64,000 bases of DNA, from assembly GCF_000607165.1 (NCBI RefSeq), contig NZ_JFZG01000025.1, forward strand, positions 248,001 through 312,000, in the 5' to 3' direction. Below the pieces are notes generated by a model that saw only the letters and a list, made by a program, of their open reading frames with translations, ran no database searches and was not told where the DNA came from. The position numbers were made by a program, and so were the translations under genes. Every line of letters begins with the position of its first letter. The first letter of the stretch is position 1. Of the stretch, positions 56,992 to 64,000 are shown one piece after another. Origin of the DNA: Ralstonia pickettii (GTDB lineage Bacteria > Pseudomonadota > Gammaproteobacteria > Burkholderiales > Burkholderiaceae).

Positions 56992-57642
56992 ATGACTGGT
57001 ACGTCTGTTGGCGCGTCCGCGCTCGCCCCTACCCCCAATACCTTCAATTTCGAATCCCATTCGGTACGCGTTGTCATGCGCGACGACGAGCCATGGTTCG
57101 TCGCGGCCGACGTGTGCCGCGCGCTGCAACTCACGAATCCGACAAAGGCGCTTCTTTCTCTCGACGCTGACGAGAAAGCCCTAACTTCAATTCAGGGCTT
57201 ATCCCGAGGCAACGATCAGGCCAACGTCATCAGCGAATCCGGCATGTACGCCCTCGTCCTGCGCTGCCGAGACGCCGTGAAGCCCGGCACCGTGCCGCAC
57301 CGCTTCCGCAAGTGGGTCACGTCCATCGTCCTGCCGGCCATCCGCAAGACCGGCCAGTTCACGGCGCAACCGCGCATCGACGCCGCGCCCCGCGCAGCCC
57401 TCACACCAGAAGAGCTCGCCAGCCTCTACCCCGCCGACGTCGAGCGCGCGCTGCAACTGCTCAACAAACACATCTACCAGGCAGACCGCTACACCGGCAT
57501 GCTCATCGTCCTGCAGCACGACGACACCAAAGAGCCCGTCGTCATCTCCGCCGGCAGCTATCGGCATAAGCGCGCCCGCGCGCTGACTGACTTTGCGCGG
57601 GCGTCGGTGCAGATTTCGGATTTGATTGAGGCGGGGGTGTAG
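56992..57642 (+). CDS. BRO-N domain phage antirepressor
   Basis: 216-residue protein: residues ~15-115 form a BRO-N (Ant-type) domain (PWFVAADVCRALQLTNPTKA, VISESGMYALVLRCRD, FRKWVTSIVLPAIRKTGQ), followed by an alpha-helical C-terminal domain (PADVERALQLLNKHIYQADR) shared with the fragment at 53564-53935. It is predicted to counter phage repression. A GGAG box upstream of the ATG lies in the segment complementary to the C4-like RNA, so translation is probably repressed by it. Confidence 0.85.
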   Translation: MTGTSVGASALAPTPNTFNFESHSVRVVMRDDEPWFVAADVCRALQLTNPTKALLSLDADEKALTSIQGLSRGNDQANVISESGMYALVLRCRDAVKPGTVPHRFRKWVTSIVLPAIRKTGQFTAQPRIDAAPRAALTPEELASLYPADVERALQLLNKHIYQADRYTGMLIVLQHDDTKEPVVISAGSYRHKRARALTDFARASVQISDLIEAGV

Positions 57643-57686
57643 GGGGGGGTGTAGGGGGGGGTGGGATGGGGCTTGCATTGCTGGCT
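57339..57686 (+). repeat. long direct repeat, copy 2
   Basis: Second copy of the ~330-base repeat at 53632-53965. It spans the antirepressor C-terminal coding region and the stop. Directly after the stop it carries an extra tandem GTGTAGGGGGGG stretch that copy 1 lacks, suggesting slippage. Confidence 0.85.
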
Positions 57687-57721
57687 GGGGTGGTGGCGAT
57701 GCGGGTCGCGGGGACTATCGC

Positions 57722-57991
57722 CTACTCTTGTTTGAGCCGGTGCCACGCGAAAACACCGACCACAACCACTATGGCGAATAGCAGCAGGATTCGCCAATCC
57801 CGGCGTGTCGTCGGCAAGTCGGTCGCCCCTGGGCCACCAAAGATCGCCGCAATCAGGGTTGAGAATACGAACAATAGGGCCAATCCGCCCTTTGCTAAGC
57901 CACTGAAGAGCGCCGTGACGGCCGCCACTACGCTAAAGCGAGGACGAAAAAGGCGCCGCGACGAGGCGATCTCACGTTCAAAATCACTCAT
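57722..57991 (-). CDS. small two-helix membrane protein
   Basis: 89 residues with two hydrophobic segments (~35-52 and ~68-83) separated by a GGPGATDLPTTRRDW loop and a charged N-terminal tail (FEREIASSRRLFRPRF). No family recognised. It is the last of the four small minus-strand genes between the lysis genes and the antirepressor. An immunity or holin-like role is possible, but nothing shows it. Confidence 0.6.
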   Translation of the reverse strand: MSDFEREIASSRRLFRPRFSVVAAVTALFSGLAKGGLALLFVFSTLIAAIFGGPGATDLPTTRRDWRILLLFAIVVVVGVFAWHRLKQE

Positions 57992-58004
57992 TTTCTCAAT
58001 CTGC

Positions 58005-58328
58005 TCAGGCTTTCTTCATCAGAAGCATTTTTTCGAAGTCCTGCAGCAGATGCGCGCCCTCCACATCCCTTCCGGCTCGATAGGCAGACAGTGACGCATC
58101 GAGCAAATCGCGCAATCGAACCCGCGTGGTGCCATCCGCAATCGCCTCTTCAACGAAGTGCATTCCATTCCGGAGCTCTTCAAACGCTTTTTCAAGGTTC
58201 ATCTGCTCGTCTTGCGACAGATAGTCTTCCTCCGGGAAATCATCAGGAGCACTTAAGAGGACATAAGAAATGAAGTCAACGTAGCCTCCGAAGTTGCGCA
58301 CCCAAGCCATATCTTTTCCTATTTTCAT
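58005..58328 (-). CDS. hypothetical acidic protein, immunity-like
   Basis: 107 residues from the ATG at 58328 (MKIGKDMAWVRNFGG); the open frame upstream overlaps another gene and the 27-bp repeat, so this start was preferred. It is acidic and mostly helical (DEQMNLEKAFEELRNGMHFV). No known family. A copy of the 27-bp repeat ends 16 bases upstream of the start. Its size and acidity fit a toxin-immunity protein, by analogy only. Confidence 0.62.
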   Translation of the reverse strand: MKIGKDMAWVRNFGGYVDFISYVLLSAPDDFPEEDYLSQDEQMNLEKAFEELRNGMHFVEEAIADGTTRVRLRDLLDASLSAYRAGRDVEGAHLLQDFEKMLLMKKA

Positions 58329-58343
58329 CACTGTGGCAGAGGG

Positions 58344-58370
58344 CGTCCGTTTCTGGCCGAAAGCAGACGG
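58344..58370. repeat. 27-bp repeat, copy 2
   Basis: Begins CGTCCGTTTCTGG and ends GCAGACGG; identical to copy 1 (52928-52954) at 22 of 27 positions. The terminal CGTC/GACG can pair. As with copy 1, it sits just upstream of a small minus-strand gene. Confidence 0.6.
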
Positions 58371-58378
58371 CAGTCTAC

Positions 58379-58657
58379 TCACTTCCATTCAAACGAAGCC
58401 GCTCGGACAAGCTTGGCTCGCGCGTGGTCTGAGAGCCAAGGAAAGCGCTCCTGCAGTGCTAGGTCCGCAGCGGCCGCGTTTTGCCCGTTATCCGCATGCT
58501 GCCAATGACGTGCATCACAGGCCTCGATCCAGATTTGCTGAAGCGTTGTGCGGTCTGCCGCTATGAGCGTGGGCCACGCCTTCACGGCCTCTAGGAACGT
58601 CCAAGGCTGGTTCCATGCTTCGAATGTCTCAATGGCGGCGATTATTTCGAGTTGCAT
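58379..58657 (-). CDS. hypothetical Trp/Ala-rich protein
   Basis: 92 residues, helical, with five or more tryptophans (WNQPWTFLEAVKAWP, WIEACDARHWQHAD, RFPWLSDHARAKLV). No signal peptide or membrane segment and no recognised family. It begins two bases after the neighbouring gene stops, so it is probably co-transcribed with it. Its 3' end stops just beyond the 27-bp repeat. Confidence 0.6.
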   Translation of the reverse strand: MQLEIIAAIETFEAWNQPWTFLEAVKAWPTLIAADRTTLQQIWIEACDARHWQHADNGQNAAAADLALQERFPWLSDHARAKLVRAASFEWK

Positions 58658-58659
58658 AT

Positions 58660-59028
58660 CTAATCTGCGATGATGGGAACGATCCCTTGTGACGTGTGCA
58701 GAACGTACGACTCGAAGCCATCTCGCTTGGGGATGATCTTGAGCATTGAGCCCGCCTCGAACGTCAGCGTCAACACCCTGCGTTCGTCAAAATTGGCATC
58801 TGCAATGGTTCTCTTCACGCAGCGTTGCAGGTAAGCGCTGGACTCCGGAGATTCTGCATCCCCGCAAATTTCTTCCTTCTCGTCCACCGTCGAAAAGCCG
58901 CATTGGATCAGTATCCATCCACCAGCACGCCCGGTACCGCCGAACACCAACGCTACAGACCCAGGGCTGATCTTTACCTCTGTGATTTGACTTCCGATGA
59001 TCTCGGCAAGGTCACTTGTTGTGAGCAT
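58660..59028 (-). CDS. hypothetical protein, DUF6188-like size and pattern
   Basis: 122 residues from the ATG at 59028 (MLTTSDLAEIIGSQITEVKI), overlapping the Rz stop by 17 bases. A beta-rich fold is suggested by alternating strands (SVALVFGGTGRAGGWILIQC, VLTLTFEAGSMLKII). It vaguely resembles small proteins from immunity loci, but I cannot name the family. It is the first gene after the lysis cassette in the direction of transcription. Confidence 0.6.
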   Translation of the reverse strand: MLTTSDLAEIIGSQITEVKISPGSVALVFGGTGRAGGWILIQCGFSTVDEKEEICGDAESPESSAYLQRCVKRTIADANFDERRVLTLTFEAGSMLKIIPKRDGFESYVLHTSQGIVPIIAD

Positions 59029-59569
59029 TGTCAGGGTTCCGAATGAACAGCTGCATCGAGGAAGCACCCGAAGCCTCGAGCGCACGCTCACGCGCCTGCA
59101 AGTATCTCAGTTTCCGGGCATCCCGCTCGGCCCCGGTGAAGAGATCGACAAGATCCGCCGCATCCGCTCCAGATAGCTCACATCGGCCGGCGGCTCCATC
59201 GCCCAGGCCGGCGCCGGGCTGATCTTCACTTGCGCCGGCGCTGGCGTCGGGCTGGCAACGGGCGCGCACTGACATCCGTACATCACCAGCAGCAAGGGCG
59301 CGCTGCAGACGCGTGTTTTCAGCGGTGGCACGTTGCATCTCCGAGAAATGGGTACGGTTGAGCGCGTCGAGCTGGTCGGTAAGCTGCCGGTGTTTGTCGA
59401 TTGCAGCCTGCAGCGCGGTCACGACGGTATCGACGGCGGCCTGGCGCTCGATGGCGTGGTCGCGCTGGATCTGCGCGATGGTCTTGTCGTAGCGGTTGGC
59501 TTGCCAGCCCCACGCGGCTGCTGCAGCTACCGCCGCCACTGCCACCAGGCGGATCATTGCGAAGTTCAT
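59012..59569 (-). CDS. phage Rz-like inner-membrane spanin
   Basis: 185 residues from the ATG at 59569: one N-terminal membrane anchor (IRLVAVAAVAAAAAWGW) and a long periplasmic coiled coil (QRDHAIERQAAVDTVVTALQ, THFSEMQRATAENTRLQRAL), as in i-spanin Rz. With the outer-membrane partner Rz1, encoded inside it in another frame, it would fuse the two membranes at the end of phage lysis. It lies downstream of holin/endolysin remnants. Confidence 0.83.
   Translation of the reverse strand: MNFAMIRLVAVAAVAAAAAWGWQANRYDKTIAQIQRDHAIERQAAVDTVVTALQAAIDKHRQLTDQLDALNRTHFSEMQRATAENTRLQRALAAGDVRMSVRARCQPDASAGASEDQPGAGLGDGAAGRCELSGADAADLVDLFTGAERDARKLRYLQARERALEASGASSMQLFIRNPDNAHNK
59107..59331 (-). CDS. 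Rz1-like outer-membrane lipoprotein spanin, nested in Rz
   Basis: 74 residues from a GTG, wholly inside the Rz gene in another frame. It has a lipobox-like LLLVMYGC (Cys20) and a Pro/Ala-rich mature part (PVASPTPAPAQVKISPAPAW) ending RMRRILSISSPGPSGMPGN, very like known Rz1 proteins. The nesting is classical for lambda-type spanins, which strongly supports it. Confidence 0.75.
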   Translation of the reverse strand: MPPLKTRVCSAPLLLVMYGCQCAPVASPTPAPAQVKISPAPAWAMEPPADVSYLERMRRILSISSPGPSGMPGN

Positions 59570-59837
59570 TGGCTTTGCCTTGTCGGATGATGTGAGTGAC
59601 CCACAGCCCCGCCATCGCCAGCGCGCAATGCAGTTGGACGGTGGCGATGTCGTGATTGGCGCCGAGCGCGGTGGAGGCGCTGCCCAGCGCGCACAGGGCG
59701 ACTGCGCACAGCAGCAGCGCACCGCGCAGCCCGTGCGGAATAGCCTGCGTGAGGGCAGCCCACGCCGCGCCCGCGCAGATGCCCACGAGCGCCACGATGT
59801 CGATGGCGGTGAGCACGTCGTTTTGGCTGATCGTCAT
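59319..59837 (-). CDS. phage membrane protein (holin-like), overlong 3' end
   Basis: Up to 172 residues. The first ~90 contain three hydrophobic segments (AIDIVALVGICAGAAWAAL, ALLLCAVALCALGSASTAL, CALAMAGLWVTHII) and look like a phage holin-type protein. Beyond residue ~90 the frame runs across the Rz gene and the translation becomes Arg/Pro-rich, so the true 3' end was probably lost by a small indel. The four-base overlap with the gene upstream is typical of lysis cassettes. Confidence 0.6.
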   Translation of the reverse strand: MTISQNDVLTAIDIVALVGICAGAAWAALTQAIPHGLRGALLLCAVALCALGSASTALGANHDIATVQLHCALAMAGLWVTHIIRQGKANELRNDPPGGSGGGSCSSRVGLASQPLRQDHRADPARPRHRAPGRRRYRRDRAAGCNRQTPAAYRPARRAQPYPFLGDATCHR

Positions 59838-60307
59838 TCTTTGCGGCCTCCCATCCAGCGTTGCGCTGCCTGCTGCAGCCAGTCATGAACCAGGCGACGC
59901 AGCGCCGGGAGCTCGCCGTATGCGTAGCCGACGATGGTCAGCCCGAACACACCTGCGATGAACTTGATGGCGTCGGACTCAAGCCCTGCGGGCACGTGCC
60001 ACAAGGCAATCACGCCGTTGCCGAGGTAATGCGCGCAGGCAATGCCCAGCAGTAGCGCCGCCACGCGCTGCACGGGCGTGCCCGGAATGAACCGCAAAGA
60101 CACCAGCGCACCAGCCGGGGCGTAGTTGAAGGATTCCGTTACGCGTGCAAAGCCGCCGGACTCATGCCCGATCTGCGCGATAAAGGCGGCTTGCTGCGCG
60201 GGCGTGAAGATGCCGAAGCGCTTGCACGTGGCCTCGATGTGCGGCCACCAGCGATCCGCAAGCGCGGGCGGCAAGGCGGCGGCCTTGCTGAAGGTATCTT
60301 TGTTCAT
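59834..60307 (-). CDS. endolysin N-terminus fused to a holin
   Basis: 157 residues of two unrelated parts. Residues 1-67 match the start of a GH19-type phage endolysin (FGIFTPAQQAAFIAQIGHES with catalytic Glu49, then GFARVTESFNYAPAGAL). Residues ~70-157 match a phage holin with two or three membrane helices (PGTPVQRVAALLLGIACAHY, FIAGVFGLTIVGYAYGEL). The rest of the endolysin, including its second catalytic acid, is absent, so lysozyme activity is unlikely. An in-frame deletion near 60106 explains the fusion best. Confidence 0.75.
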   Translation of the reverse strand: MNKDTFSKAAALPPALADRWWPHIEATCKRFGIFTPAQQAAFIAQIGHESGGFARVTESFNYAPAGALVSLRFIPGTPVQRVAALLLGIACAHYLGNGVIALWHVPAGLESDAIKFIAGVFGLTIVGYAYGELPALRRLVHDWLQQAAQRWMGGRKE

Positions 60308-60382
60308 GGCTTGGAAATGAAAAAGCCCGCCGGGTGGCGGGCTGGTTGGGATGCGGCCGCAGTTGCGAGCGTGTGGGTCTTG

Positions 60383-60604
60383 TTACTTGGGCGGTGCGGG
60401 AATAGCCAGGTTGGTGACCTCGGCCGCCTTCTTCGGCTTGCCCTGCCCCGCCTTGGCCTTGCCGGTGTTGCCGCCGTTGAGGCTCACGTTCACGAGCCAG
60501 CTTTTGTTGGCGTAGATGTGCGTGACCGTCTCGGCCAGGTAGTCGCCGTCGGCTTGGGCTTTGAAGCCTTGCAGGCGCAGCGTTTTCTCGGCGACGATGC
60601 ACCC
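60383..60604 (-). pseudogene. 3' fragment of P2-type phage late control gene D
   Basis: The last ~72 codons of a gpD-like baseplate hub protein: AEKTLRLQGFKAQADGDYLA followed by ETVTHIYANKSWLVNVSLNG and a Lys-rich tail ending IPAPPK. There is no start codon; a stop lies in frame at 60605-60607, and homology appears to end near 60598. It is therefore cut off, and this point marks the probable right edge of the prophage remnant. Confidence 0.7.
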
Positions 60605-60789
60605 TCATTTCACGAAATCCAATCACTGTGAAAGCGGACGTATCTCGAGCAAGGGCTCGTCGGCACAAAAACTCCGACGAAATGGCAGTCCCCCCGTGCA
60701 ACCTCCAGAGGTGTGCCCCTGTCAGGGTTCAGCTTGATGCAGCATAATTTCAAACGTTTTTCAGTTGGGCCCCAAACCCTCGCACCACA

Positions 60790-61128
60790 ATGCCTTACGT
60801 CGTTACCGAATCCTGCATCCAGTGCAAATACACAGACTGCGTCGCCGTCTGCCCTATGGACTGCTTCCACGCCGGCCCGAATTTCCTGGTGATCGACCCT
60901 GATGAATGCATCGATTGCTCGATCTGCGTGCCGGAGTGCCCGGTGGGCGCGATCTATCCGGCGGCCGAAGTCCCAGCGGATCAGCAGGACTTCATCGCCT
61001 TGAACGCAAAACTCTCGCGCCGCGCCGACTGGCCCCGCCTGACCAAAGTGCAGCCGCCGCTGCCCGATCATGCGCACTGGGCGCAGGTGAAGGACAAGCG
61101 CGATGTTTTGGTCATCGCTCCCGACTGA
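60790..61128 (+). CDS. fdxA: seven-iron ferredoxin FdxA
   Basis: 112-residue cytoplasmic ferredoxin with one 3Fe-4S and one 4Fe-4S cluster. Cluster ligands come from Cys9, 17, 21, 25 (first motif, TESCIQCKYTDCVAVCP) and Cys40, 43, 46, 50 (ECIDCSICVPECP). Length and C-terminal KVQPPLPDH segment match proteobacterial FdxA. It lies just right of the prophage remnant and 30 bases before a crotonase gene on the same strand. Confidence 0.95.
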   Translation: MPYVVTESCIQCKYTDCVAVCPMDCFHAGPNFLVIDPDECIDCSICVPECPVGAIYPAAEVPADQQDFIALNAKLSRRADWPRLTKVQPPLPDHAHWAQVKDKRDVLVIAPD

Positions 61129-61158
61129 TTCGACGCTGACCTCGCACAGGACATCTCC

Positions 61159-61986
61159 ATGACTGAACGCATCCTGCTCACCATTGACGCTGGCGTGGCC
61201 GAAGTCCGGCTCAACCGCCCCGAGAAGATGAACGCCATTGACCCGGCCATGTTCGAAGCGCTCGTCATCGTTGGTGAACGCCTGATGAACGAGGCGGATC
61301 TACGCGCCGTGGTGCTGTCCGGAGAGGGGCGCGCCTTCTGCGCGGGGCTGGACATGGGCAGCATGGCGAGCCTCGGCAGCAACGATGCGGATTCGGATGT
61401 CAGCGCTGGCCGTCTTGCCAAGCGCACGCATGGGGCGGCCAATCTGCCGCAGTACGCCTGCACGGTATGGCGCGATCTGCCGGTGCCGGTGCTGGCTGCG
61501 GTGCATGGTGTCGCTTACGGCGGCGGCCTGCAGATCGCGCTGGGCGCAGACGTGCGCTACGTAGCCGCCGACACGCGCCTATCGGTCATGGAAATCAAAT
61601 GGGGCTTGGTGCCCGACATGGGCGGCATGGCGCTCACGCGCGGTCTGGTTCGCCCGGATCGACTGCGCGAACTGATCTACAGCGGCCGCGTCGTCAATGG
61701 CGAAGAAGCCAGCGCCCTGGGGCTGGCGACGCACGTCGTGGACGATCCGCACGCTGCGGCGCTGGCGGCAGCGCACGACATTGCGCAGAAGAGCCCCGAT
61801 GCCATCCGCGCCGGCAAGCGCTTGATGCGTGTTGTGGAAGACGGCGACACAGCCACCATTCTGCTGGCCGAGTCGATCGAGCAAGATCGGCTGATCGGCG
61901 CGGCCAATCAGCGCGAGGCGGTGCTGGCCGGTATGCAAAATCGCGCGCCGGTCTTTCAGCCGGCCGCGAAATATGAAGGGAAATAG
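61159..61986 (+). CDS. crotonase-family enoyl-CoA hydratase/isomerase
   Basis: 275-residue crotonase-fold enzyme. The oxyanion-hole segments are GRAFCAGLDMGSM and VHGVAYGGGLQIALGAD; the second hydratase Glu appears as Glu in MEIKWGLVPDMGG. It fits paaG/caiD-like proteins acting on an unknown acyl-CoA. AGGACA precedes the ATG. It is co-directional with fdxA and converges on the Mpo1-like gene. Confidence 0.87.
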   Translation: MTERILLTIDAGVAEVRLNRPEKMNAIDPAMFEALVIVGERLMNEADLRAVVLSGEGRAFCAGLDMGSMASLGSNDADSDVSAGRLAKRTHGAANLPQYACTVWRDLPVPVLAAVHGVAYGGGLQIALGADVRYVAADTRLSVMEIKWGLVPDMGGMALTRGLVRPDRLRELIYSGRVVNGEEASALGLATHVVDDPHAAALAAAHDIAQKSPDAIRAGKRLMRVVEDGDTATILLAESIEQDRLIGAANQREAVLAGMQNRAPVFQPAAKYEGK

Positions 61987-62001
61987 TCCGACGCGAGCAA
62001 C

Positions 62002-62535
62002 TCAGGCGGCGGCGTGCTTGCCGCCCATCGAGGCGCGCATGGCGTGCGAACGGCTGACCACCTCATCGCGCAACTTCGCGCGCAAACCCAGGGCAAATGC
62101 CGTCTCGGCCACGAGGAACAGCGGGCCGATCACCAGGCCCGCCAGGTCGTCAACAAACGCCGGCTTGCGTCCTTCGTAGTAGTGACCGACAAACTGGATG
62201 ATCCAGCCGATCACGAACAGGCCGATGCCCACTGACAACCAAGCCGCCGTCGAATGCGCGGCCACATGGTTGCCCGCCCACACGCACGCAGCGATCAACG
62301 CGAACATCACCACGCCGAAGATCGCGTCCAAGCGCAGGTAGAACAGCGTCGTGAGGGCTAGCAAGACCAGCGCGGGTGTCACGGGCACGCCTGACAGGTC
62401 AGCCAGCATGGGCCGCGACAGCAACACCGCTACGGCCAGCACAATCGCCGGGATGCCGACAAAGTGCGTGGCGATATTGCGACCGTCCAGGTGATAGGCG
62501 GCGTAGTTGGAAAGGTGGTCAGACAGGGTCCGCAT
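62002..62535 (-). CDS. Mpo1-like (YGL010w/DUF962) membrane protein
   Basis: 177 residues from the ATG at 62535 with about four membrane segments. The N-terminal block NYAAYHLDGRNIATHFVGIP and the later FVGHYYEGRKPAFVDDLAGL are hallmarks of the family; their histidines likely bind Fe2+. The yeast homologue Mpo1 is a 2-hydroxy fatty-acid dioxygenase used in phytosphingosine breakdown. The bacterial function is not established. Confidence 0.85.
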   Translation of the reverse strand: MRTLSDHLSNYAAYHLDGRNIATHFVGIPAIVLAVAVLLSRPMLADLSGVPVTPALVLLALTTLFYLRLDAIFGVVMFALIAACVWAGNHVAAHSTAAWLSVGIGLFVIGWIIQFVGHYYEGRKPAFVDDLAGLVIGPLFLVAETAFALGLRAKLRDEVVSRSHAMRASMGGKHAAA

Positions 62536-62684
62536 GAGGGCCTCCGGATTTTTGTGCGTTTGCAGCATGGACGCTCCAGCCGCACGCTCGTTATGATCGT
62601 TTCATCCTAGTCAGTGGATAGCACGCCGCTCTGTCGCGTAGACGACAAATTCCACGTTTCCGAAGCGTTCCTCAGTCGCCCCTC

Positions 62685-63416
62685 ATGGACCACCCCGTCG
62701 CCACATCCGGCGCGCTGGATGCCCCCTCGTACCGCGAACGCCTGCACGCCAGCAGTTGGTTCGGCACGCTGGACGCGGCCTTGCAGGACGCATTGATCGA
62801 CATTGCGGCGGTGCGTCGCCTGGGCGCCGGCGAGATCCTCTTTCAGCGTGGCGACGCGCCCGACGGCCTGTACTGCGTGGTGGAAGGCACCATCCGCATC
62901 GGCGCGACGAGTGCGGACGGTCGCGAAGCCCTGCTGGCCGTGCTGGAACCCGTCAACTGGTTTGGCGAGATCGGAGTGTTCGACCGCCAGCCCCGCACGC
63001 ATGACGCCCGCGCCGACGGCAATACGGCGTTGCTCCACATGCCACAAGCGGCGCTGATTGCGTTGCTGGATAGCTCACCCGCGCTGCTGCATGCGTTTGC
63101 CTTGCTACTGACCCACAAGCTGCGCCTGACCTTCATCGTGCTCGAAGAGACCGCCCTGCTGCCGGCCCCCGTGCGTGTGGCGCGGCGCCTGCTACTGATG
63201 GCCGACGGCTACGGCGACCTGCGCCTGGGCACGCGGCGTGTGCTGCACGTGCCACAAGAGCAGCTTGCGCAATTGTTGGCACTGTCCCGCCAGACCGTGA
63301 ACCAGGTTTTGAAGGATTTCCAGGCGCGCGGCATCCTCAGGCTGGCTTACGGAGAAATCGAACTGCTGGACTTTGCGGGCCTGCACCAACTCGCATATGA
63401 GGTGGCAAGGGGATGA
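62685..63416 (+). CDS. Crp/Fnr-family transcriptional regulator
   Basis: 243 residues: a cyclic-nucleotide-binding-type beta barrel (~20-145, GEILFQRGDAPDGLYCVVEG, NWFGEIGVFDRQPRTHDARA) and a winged-helix DNA-binding domain (VPQEQLAQLLALSRQTVNQV). No cysteine cluster of the FNR type is visible in the sensor part, so it is closer to Crp-like members with an unknown effector. It lies upstream of the EF-G gene, 128 bases away. Confidence 0.88.
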   Translation: MDHPVATSGALDAPSYRERLHASSWFGTLDAALQDALIDIAAVRRLGAGEILFQRGDAPDGLYCVVEGTIRIGATSADGREALLAVLEPVNWFGEIGVFDRQPRTHDARADGNTALLHMPQAALIALLDSSPALLHAFALLLTHKLRLTFIVLEETALLPAPVRVARRLLLMADGYGDLRLGTRRVLHVPQEQLAQLLALSRQTVNQVLKDFQARGILRLAYGEIELLDFAGLHQLAYEVARG

Positions 63417-63460
63417 AATTTCATCCAATACCCCTACATGCGATGGGATAGGACCGATCC

Positions 63461-63466
63461 TATAAT
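63461..63466 (+). promoter_or_regulatory. consensus -10 element upstream of EF-G gene
   Basis: TATAAT at 63461-63466, 78 bases before the EF-G ATG. No clear -35 hexamer stands 17 bases upstream, so promoter use is inferred only from the perfect -10. Confidence 0.5.
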
Positions 63467-63544
63467 GTGTTCCCACTCGCACATTCGCCCTTCGCATGGT
63501 GCGGAGTCGGCGATGCGAGTGTCCTTCAACGGAAGAGAAACATC

Positions 63545-64000
<456 letters not shown>

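Noticed and set aside
57643-57665. tandem GTGTAGGGGGGG units as a CRISPR or VNTR array
   Set aside because: Only about two extra units, best explained by slippage beside the antirepressor stop codon.

Overview
The window reads as a high-GC betaproteobacterial chromosome segment, most likely from Ralstonia or a close Burkholderiaceae relative. This rests on the resemblance of FtsK, AcnB, FdxA and EF-G to that family, on codon usage, and on gene neighbourhoods typical of soil and plant-associated Burkholderiales. The species is an inference. No tRNA, rRNA, CRISPR array or intact insertion sequence was recognised.

Layout. 1-4.2 kb: a partial unknown gene, a small lipoprotein, a DNA translocase FtsK and a probably truncated glycine-zipper protein. 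4.2-16.7 kb: a compact minus-strand operon for oxidative uronate/aldarate catabolism (exuT, lactonase, udh, garD, gudD, gudP, semialdehyde dehydrogenase, kdgD). Next to it lie a Tat-exported lactonase and a divergent LysR regulator, and a shared 31-bp element lies upstream of both transcription units. 16.7-27.8 kb: an organosulfur scavenging cluster with a sulfonate-type ABC transporter, two binding proteins, a cytochrome c, a class II aldolase-like protein and a flavin monooxygenase; divergently an acyl-CoA-dehydrogenase-like enzyme, a cysteine-dioxygenase-type protein and a four-domain rhodanese. 28-33.6 kb: a DMT exporter and a translationally coupled TonB receptor/YfiR/diguanylate cyclase-phosphodiesterase triad. 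33.7-34.2 kb: an orphan atpC. 34.4-43.2 kb: a 2-aminoethylphosphonate cluster (FAD oxidoreductase, ABC importer, phnX) flanked by two paralogous LysR regulators. 43.5-51.2 kb: an M30-type metalloprotease lipoprotein, acnB, a FlxA-like protein, a LysR/SDR pair and an EthD-like protein.

51.2-60.6 kb is an accessory island that looks like a decayed prophage. Its right end holds a fragment of the P2-type late control protein D, an endolysin fused to a holin, an Rz/Rz1 spanin pair and further membrane genes. The interior holds a BRO-N antirepressor preceded by a C4-type antisense RNA, a duplicated 3' end of that antirepressor, two relics of an SRAP (YedK/HMCES) gene (one just outside the island), a 27-bp repeat before two small genes, and about ten small minus-strand genes. 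Several of these look like polymorphic-toxin or T6SS immunity proteins (Tdi1/DUF1851, DUF4304, DUF695). The most interesting hypothesis here is a prophage-borne immunity-gene array. 60.8-64 kb returns to core-like genes: fdxA, a crotonase, an Mpo1-like protein, a Crp/Fnr regulator and the start of an EF-G gene.
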